Positions 35,196 to 39,771 of a DNA stretch of 39,771 nucleotides are shown here, piece by piece. Origin of the DNA: Streptacidiphilus melanogenes. GTDB lineage: Bacteria > Actinomycetota > Actinomycetes > Streptomycetales > Streptomycetaceae. The DNA is taken from contig NZ_BBPP01000017.1 of the NCBI RefSeq assembly GCF_000787835.1, positions 71,179 through 110,949 on the forward strand, given 5' to 3'. How positions within the stretch are numbered: position 1 is the first letter of the stretch; each line of letters starts with the position of its first letter. The notes below the pieces were generated by a model, which saw nothing but the letters and a program-made list of their open reading frames with translations, made no database searches and was not told the origin of the DNA. The position numbers and the translations under genes were made by a program.

Positions 35196-37981
35196 CGAGG
35201 TCCTTCCTCTCCCTGGAGGCGTCCGAGTATCAGGTGCACGGTGGCCAGAGCCGGGCCGGCCCGCGCGACGTCCAGCTCGGCGGCGAAGCCTCGCGGCGCC
35301 TCCCCCGCCATGCCCCCGGGCGAGTCCCGGGCGCCCGCACGGATCAGCTCGCCCACACCGCGCCGGACCCCCGCCTCCAGGCGGGAGAACGTGCGTCGCA
35401 GCAGCGGCAGGACGTCCGGGAAGGCCGCCGCCGGGATCGCCGCGATCCACGCGTCGACGAGCTGGAGCAGGCGCCGGTCGTGCACCAGCAGCACCCCGCT
35501 CCCGGCGAGGAATCCGTCCACCCACGCCGCGCCCTCGGCCGGCGGCACGCCTGGCGTCAGCGCAAGCCCCAGGAGCCGCGCTGCCTCCTCGTCCGCAAGC
35601 CCACCGTCGTCAAGGAGCAGTCGGGCCGCCCGTCCGCGCACCACGGCGGCCACCGTCTCCCGAGCGACCAGCGTCCGCAGACACGCCTCCCAACGTGCCC
35701 GCAGCCCCTCCCCCTCGGCGCCGACGGTACGGGCGCGACGGGTGGCCTCGGGCTGGGCGGCTCCGGAGGAATCCGTGGGCTGTGCGGTATCGGTGGCCTG
35801 TGGGGTATCGGTGGCCTGTGCGGGATCCGTGGCCTCTGCAGCATGTGTGGCTTGTGCGGGATCGGTGGCCTGCACGGGATCGCAGTGGGCTTCGGAGTCG
35901 GCGTCAGCAACATCGACCGGAACGGCGGTAAGGGCCGGCTCGGCGGTGCCGCCCAGGTCCGCCCGTGCCGTGGTGAGGAGCCCGACCGCCGTGTGCGTGG
36001 CGGCGACGTGCTCGGCGAGCGCCTGCGCCGCTGCCGGGTCCACGGCGGTGGCGGCGGCCGGAAGGCCGATGCAGATGCGGGTGGCGAGGGAGCCCGCGAG
36101 CTCTGCGAGCAGCGTGGTACCCGTCGCCCGCACGTCGCCGTAGCGCAGCGAGCGCACCAGAGCGGGCAGCGCCTCGGCGAGGTGCGCGACGTCGGTGTCC
36201 AGCGCGGCCCGGTCGCCCAGGCAGCGCAGGACGACCGGGAGTGCCTCCGGCAACGCCGCCAGCAGGCAGCACTCCGCCAACGCGGTGACGTCCCCCAACC
36301 GCTGCGCCTCCACGGCGCGCGCCGCCGTCCGCGCCGAGGCCGCGGCCTCGACCGTCGTGCCCCAGACGCCGGCCTCGGCCACCCGCACCGCCAACTCCGG
36401 CTCCCAGGCGAGCTCCCAGCTCTCCCGGAACGTTCCCGTCGACCGGGTCCGGGAGGCGGCGGGCACCGCCCAGTTGATGCCGAGCAGCGCCAGCCGGTGC
36501 AGCAGCCGACTCCGCTCGGCGTCGAGCTCCTTGCGCAGGTCCAGGTCGAGAGCCCGAACCCGCGCCTCGGGCTTGAGGCGCAGCCTTCGTTGAAGCTTCG
36601 TCAGGTCCCTTTGCAGCGGCACCGCGGGCGCCGCCTCGGGCACCTGCCCCAGCGCGTCGCCGACGATGAGCTTCTCCTCGATCAGGCGCAACGGAACGTC
36701 CGAGCCGTCGCAGAGCACCGCCCGTGCCGCATCGATCGTCTCCGTCAGGCCCGCCAACGGCCGCCCGCGCACGGCGGCCAGAGTCGCGGCGAGCCGGACC
36801 GCCTCGATGACGTGCGCCGAGGAGACCGCGTGGTCCTCCTCCCGCAACAGCGCCGCCATCCTGGCGAACCACCGCTCGACGACATGGTGCCCGCCCGCCT
36901 CGAAGAGGTGCTGGTACCAGCCGGGCGAGGCGATGCCCGCGCCGTAGCCGGTGTGCTGGGCCAGACGCCGATGCGTCCACGGCACCCAGGTGACCTCGAC
37001 GGCGGCCTTGGGCAACCCCTTCAGCAGGGCGTTGTCCGCCGCCACGGTGACCTTGGCCGCGAGCGCCGGTAAGTGCCACGCGCCGCAGACCACGGCGATG
37101 CGCTGGTGCCCGGCCCGGGCGGCCGCCCGTATCTGCTTGCGCATGTACGCCTCGCGGCGCGCGTCCTCCGGCGCGTCGGGCGCCCGCTCGCGGAGCGCCG
37201 TCATGGCCTCCGCCAGCGCCTCGAACGGAGCCAGTGCGTCGGGTGCGGCTCGCGCGGGCGCCGCTCCCGGCACGGCCCCCACGTCCGGCCCGACGTCCGA
37301 GCCCTCTCCACCGGCCCGTACCTCGTGACCCACGTGCTCGACGACGTCGTCCCACCAGCGCTCGGCGTCCTCCTGCCCCGCCGCCCTGGCGAGTTCGGCG
37401 ATCGGATCGAACCGCTCGGCGCGCTGCCGCTCGGCCGCGTCCCCGTCGTCGCCACCCCGGCCCTCACAGCCTCGGGCGTCGCTGCCCCCGTCGTCGCTGC
37501 GCCGGATGTCGCCGTCCCCGTCGTCGCTGGTGACGGAGACCACCTCCCCGGCGTGGTCGGCCCTGGGCGGCTCGCCCCCCGTCCCGTCGCGGACGGCGAG
37601 CGCGAAGGTGTGCGCGGCGGGCAGGTCGATGAAGCGGACCGGCACCTCGGCGTCGAGTGCATGCTGCAGCGCAACCCATTCCGGCGAGAAGGCTGCGAAG
37701 GGCCAGAACGCTGCGCGAGAGGGCTCGTCCACGACGTGGGCAAGGAGAGCGACCGGCGGCGTCATCTCCTTGCTCGCCGCCAACGACAGCAGTGCGTCCC
37801 CCTCCGGCGGTCCCTCGATCAGCACCGCGTCGGGTCGGAACTGGGCGAGCGCGGCGCCGACAGCCCGCGCCGAACCCGGTCCGTGATGGCGCACACCCAG
37901 CAGCGCGACCGTCGTTCCCCCATTGGTTCCCGGCGACCTTGTTCCCGGCGACGTTGTTCCCTGCGACGTTGTCAAAGCCAT
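35192..37981 (-). CDS. DUF5682 family large protein, unknown function
   Basis: The product (929 aa) is DUF5682-like: it begins with LLGVRHHGPGSA (G29-A38), VLIEGPPEGD (E56, E60), FIDLPAAH (117-124) and later VVCGAWHLPAL (H303). The spaced His/Glu motifs look like a divergent TraB/Tiki-type fold, which is my inference. A region about 420-590 has charged helices (LTKLQRRLRLKPEARVRALDL), and the C-terminal third resembles helical repeats. Two disordered stretches interrupt it: an Asp/Gly-rich insert (about 140-185) and a run of ATDPAQ-type repeats. ATG 37981 is preceded by GAGGAAGGGGG. It follows the MoxR gene after 28 bases and overlaps the VWA gene. Confidence 0.82.
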   Translation of the reverse strand: MALTTSQGTTSPGTRSPGTNGGTTVALLGVRHHGPGSARAVGAALAQFRPDAVLIEGPPEGDALLSLAASKEMTPPVALLAHVVDEPSRAAFWPFAAFSPEWVALQHALDAEVPVRFIDLPAAHTFALAVRDGTGGEPPRADHAGEVVSVTSDDGDGDIRRSDDGGSDARGCEGRGGDDGDAAERQRAERFDPIAELARAAGQEDAERWWDDVVEHVGHEVRAGGEGSDVGPDVGAVPGAAPARAAPDALAPFEALAEAMTALRERAPDAPEDARREAYMRKQIRAAARAGHQRIAVVCGAWHLPALAAKVTVAADNALLKGLPKAAVEVTWVPWTHRRLAQHTGYGAGIASPGWYQHLFEAGGHHVVERWFARMAALLREEDHAVSSAHVIEAVRLAATLAAVRGRPLAGLTETIDAARAVLCDGSDVPLRLIEEKLIVGDALGQVPEAAPAVPLQRDLTKLQRRLRLKPEARVRALDLDLRKELDAERSRLLHRLALLGINWAVPAASRTRSTGTFRESWELAWEPELAVRVAEAGVWGTTVEAAASARTAARAVEAQRLGDVTALAECCLLAALPEALPVVLRCLGDRAALDTDVAHLAEALPALVRSLRYGDVRATGTTLLAELAGSLATRICIGLPAAATAVDPAAAQALAEHVAATHTAVGLLTTARADLGGTAEPALTAVPVDVADADSEAHCDPVQATDPAQATHAAEATDPAQATDTPQATDTAQPTDSSGAAQPEATRRARTVGAEGEGLRARWEACLRTLVARETVAAVVRGRAARLLLDDGGLADEEAARLLGLALTPGVPPAEGAAWVDGFLAGSGVLLVHDRRLLQLVDAWIAAIPAAAFPDVLPLLRRTFSRLEAGVRRGVGELIRAGARDSPGGMAGEAPRGFAAELDVARAGPALATVHLILGRLQGEEGPR
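35771..35878. repeat. Six 18-nt tandem repeats inside the DUF5682 gene
   Basis: Six consecutive imperfect units of the type ATCGGTGGCCTGTGCGGG run from 35771 to 35878. On the minus strand they encode A-T-D-P-A-Q-like hexapeptides, presumably a flexible linker. Confidence 0.85.
37926..37970. repeat. Three 15-nt tandem repeats at the 5' end of the DUF5682 gene
   Basis: Units of the type GTTCCCGGCGACGTT occur at 37926-37940, 37941-37955 and 37956-37970. On the minus strand they encode a Ser/Pro/Gly/Thr-rich N-terminal tail just ahead of the conserved domain. Confidence 0.85.
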
Positions 37982-38009
37982 CCCCCTTCCTCGGACTTCC
38001 CCGGACTGC

Positions 38010-39140
38010 TCAGAGCGCGGACGCGTCGCGGCAGGAGCGGTAGAAGTCCTTCCAGTCCGCTCGCTCGCGTACGACGGACTCCAGGTACTCCTGCCAGACC
38101 AGCCGGTCCGTCGCGGGCTCGCGCACGACCGCGCCGAGCAGACCTGCGGCCACGTCCGCGGCGCGCAGTTGCCCGTCGCCGAAGTGCGCAGCCAGCGCCA
38201 GCCCGTTGGTGACGACCGAGATGGCCTCGGCCGTCGAGAGGGTGCCCGAGGGCGACTTGAGCTTGGTCCGCCCGTCGGCCGTGACACCGTCGCGCAACTC
38301 CCGGAAGACCGTCACCACCCGCTGGATCTCCGTCAGCGCGCTCGGCAGCTCGGGCAGATCGAGCGAGCGCCCCAGCTCCGAGACCCGACGGGCGACGATC
38401 GCCACCTCGTCGTCCAAGGTGGCCGGGAGCGGCAGCACCACGGTGTTGAAGCGGCGGCGCAGCGCCGACGAGAGCTCGTTGACGCCGCGGTCGCGGTCGT
38501 TGGCCGTGGCGATCAGGTTGAAGCCGCGGACCGCCTGCACCTCCTCCCCCAACTCCGGTATCGGCAGCGTCTTCTCGGAGAGGATGGTGATCAGGGTGTC
38601 CTGCACGTCGGCCGGGATGCGGGTCAGCTCCTCGACCCGCGCGGTCTTGCCCTCGGCCATGGCTCGTAGCACGGGGCTCGGCACCAGCGCCTCCCTGCTG
38701 GGTCCCTCCGCCAGCAGTCGGGCGTAGTTCCAGCCGTAGCGGATCGCCTCCTCCGGTGTGCCGGCCGTGCCCTGGACGAGCAGGGTCGAATCCCCGCTGA
38801 CCGCGGCGGCGAGATGCTCGGAGACCCACGTCTTGGCCGTGCCCGGCACACCGAGGAGCAGCAGCGCGCGGTCCGTGGCCAGCGTCGTGACGGCGACCTC
38901 GACGATCCGGCGCGGCCCGACGTACTTGGGCGTGACGACCGTGCCGTCCGGCAGCGTGCCGCCGAGCAGGTAGGTGGCCACCGCCCACGGCGACAGCAGC
39001 CAGCGCTCCGGGCGCGGCCGGTCGTCCGCGGCGGCCAGCGCTGCGAGCTCGGCGGCGTACGCCGTCTCGGCGTGCGGCCTCAGCACCGCGGACTCGTCCC
39101 GCGAGAGCGGTGACAGGGGTGATGACAGGGACGTGGACAT
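38010..39140 (-). CDS. MoxR-type AAA+ ATPase
   Basis: The product (376 aa) is an AAA+ ATPase of the MoxR branch. The Walker A loop is GVPGTAKT (K103), and sensor 1 and the arginine finger region are FNLIATANDRDRGVNELSSALRRRF. The Walker B site reads ARVEELTRIP, where most MoxR proteins have a hydrophobic run ending DEINR; the catalytic acid is present as Glu-Glu. MoxR ATPases work as chaperones with VWA partners, and here the partner lies two genes downstream. GAGGAGA lies just before ATG 39140. It heads a three-gene unit and diverges from the SWIM gene across 201 bases. Confidence 0.9.
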   Translation of the reverse strand: MSTSLSSPLSPLSRDESAVLRPHAETAYAAELAALAAADDRPRPERWLLSPWAVATYLLGGTLPDGTVVTPKYVGPRRIVEVAVTTLATDRALLLLGVPGTAKTWVSEHLAAAVSGDSTLLVQGTAGTPEEAIRYGWNYARLLAEGPSREALVPSPVLRAMAEGKTARVEELTRIPADVQDTLITILSEKTLPIPELGEEVQAVRGFNLIATANDRDRGVNELSSALRRRFNTVVLPLPATLDDEVAIVARRVSELGRSLDLPELPSALTEIQRVVTVFRELRDGVTADGRTKLKSPSGTLSTAEAISVVTNGLALAAHFGDGQLRAADVAAGLLGAVVREPATDRLVWQEYLESVVRERADWKDFYRSCRDASAL

Positions 39141-39243
39141 ACGTCTCCTCAAGAGAGAGGCACCAGGGCGTCAGAAAGGAAGGAACGCAGGTCAAAAGGC
39201 ATCGGATGGGCACTCTCGGCTCGGAGTGCCGCCTGCGAGAACC

Positions 39244-39266
39244 ACTCTGCACCCAGGGTCTGACAA
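39244..39266 (-). promoter_or_regulatory. Degenerate PafBC-type (RecA-NDp) motif facing the MoxR operon
   Basis: On the minus strand TTGTCAGAC (39266-39258), an 8-base spacer, and CAGAGT (39249-39244) follow the RecA-independent damage pattern TTGTCAGTG-N8-TAnnnT with exact spacing but mismatches in both halves. It would start RNA about 97 bases before ATG 39140. Confidence 0.35.
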
Positions 39267-39311
39267 TCGGGCGGGCCTGTGGACAACCCGGCCCCGGTGC
39301 AGCCGTCCCGG

Positions 39312-39334
39312 TTGTCAGTGGCGCGCCCTAACGT
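39312..39334 (+). promoter_or_regulatory. RecA-independent DNA-damage promoter (PafBC / RecA-NDp motif) of the SWIM gene
   Basis: TTGTCAGTG (39312-39320), exactly 8 bases, and TAACGT (39329-39334) match the known actinobacterial RecA-NDp consensus TTGTCAGTG-N8-TAnnnT, as in recA P1 of M. tuberculosis. This promoter class is activated by PafBC after DNA damage. The -10 box ends 7 bases before ATG 39342, so the message would be leaderless. Confidence 0.8.
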
Positions 39335-39341
39335 CGAAGGC

Positions 39342-39771
39342 ATGAACGATCGCTGGAGTACCGATCACGTTCTCTCCCTCGCTCCTGACTCCCCCTCACA
39401 GAAGGCCGCGGCCAAGCTCGCCGAGTCGGCCCCGTGGTCCGGCACGGGAGCGAGCGCGGAGGCGGTCTGGGGTGCCTGCAAGGGCAGCGGGTCGCGCCCG
39501 TACCAGACGGTCGTCGCCCTCGACGGGCCCGCGTACCAGTGCTCCTGTCCGAGCCGGAAGTTCCCCTGCAAGCACGCGCTCGGGCTGTTGCTCCTGTGGT
39601 CCGCCGACACACTGACGGGAGTCGACGTCCCAGAGTGGGCCGAGTCCTGGCTGGCCGGGCGCCGCAGACGCGCCGAGCGTGCGGAGCTCGCCGCCACACC
39701 GGCCGGGGGCGGTGCGGGCGCGGACGAGGGCGCGTCGGCGGCCGCCGCGGCCCCGCGCGACGAGGCGGCGG
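39342..39771 (+). CDS. SWIM zinc-finger protein, 3' end off the window
   Basis: The first 143 residues are visible. The SWIM signature C-x-C-x6-C-x-H is complete at C67, C69, C76 and H78 (CSCPSRKFPCKH), preceded by a strand-rich segment (GSRPYQTVVALDGPAYQ). An Ala/Gly/Glu-rich low-complexity stretch follows from about 115. SWIM domains bind zinc and mediate DNA or protein contact. In related actinomycetes a SWIM gene of this kind lies next to a MoxR-DUF5682-VWA operon, often with a DUF5691 gene following it, which would lie beyond the right edge. ATG 39342 has no Shine-Dalgarno and fits a leaderless message from the damage-type promoter just upstream. Confidence 0.88.
   Translation, partial: MNDRWSTDHVLSLAPDSPSQKAAAKLAESAPWSGTGASAEAVWGACKGSGSRPYQTVVALDGPAYQCSCPSRKFPCKHALGLLLLWSADTLTGVDVPEWAESWLAGRRRRAERAELAATPAGGGAGADEGASAAAAAPRDEAA

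Overview
The window is chromosomal DNA from a high-GC actinobacterium, almost certainly a streptomycete (Streptomyces, Kitasatospora or Streptacidiphilus type). The evidence is very high third-position GC, frequent GTG/TTG starts, several apparently leaderless genes, and housekeeping genes whose relatives cluster in the same way in actinobacteria (sucC-sucD near a PerM/DUF6350 protein, purN-purH, folD with a DUF3017 partner, mdh, glyA). No tRNA, rRNA, insertion sequence, prophage or CRISPR array was seen.

Positions 1-15.7 kb are a cell-envelope polymer region. It holds the tail of a polytopic membrane protein, three very large bifunctional enzymes (N-terminal family 2 glycosyltransferase plus C-terminal TagF/TagB-type polyol-phosphate polymerase; 1314, about 961 and about 727 residues), a TylF/MycF-type O-methyltransferase, a GT4 glycosyltransferase and a stand-alone GT2 enzyme. 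Together they look like a pathway for a decorated teichoic-acid-like or glycosyl-phosphate wall polymer. A trpS gene and a 2H phosphoesterase gene are interleaved.

Positions 15.8-22.9 kb are mostly metabolism: a CNNM/CorC-type CBS membrane protein, glyA preceded by a clear ZTP (pfl) riboswitch, a small hypothetical gene, mdh, folD with DUF3017, then DUF2752 and RDD membrane proteins. Positions 23-33 kb hold purH and purN, a proline-rich membrane protein, a PerM-like (DUF6350) protein, a sigma-like membrane-anchored protein and sucC-sucD. The glyA riboswitch senses the purine intermediate ZTP, and purH and purN are encoded nearby, so one-carbon and purine metabolism are grouped here.

Positions 33.3-39.8 kb hold an RsbW-like ATPase gene and then a tightly packed minus-strand unit: MoxR-type AAA ATPase, a large DUF5682 protein and a VWA/MIDAS protein. 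A SWIM zinc-finger gene diverges from it and runs off the right edge. The SWIM gene has a near-perfect RecA-independent DNA-damage (PafBC-type) promoter placed to give a leaderless message, and the facing operon has a weaker copy of the same motif. This AAA-DUF5682-VWA-SWIM locus, possibly damage-inducible, is the best candidate in the window for an under-described system.
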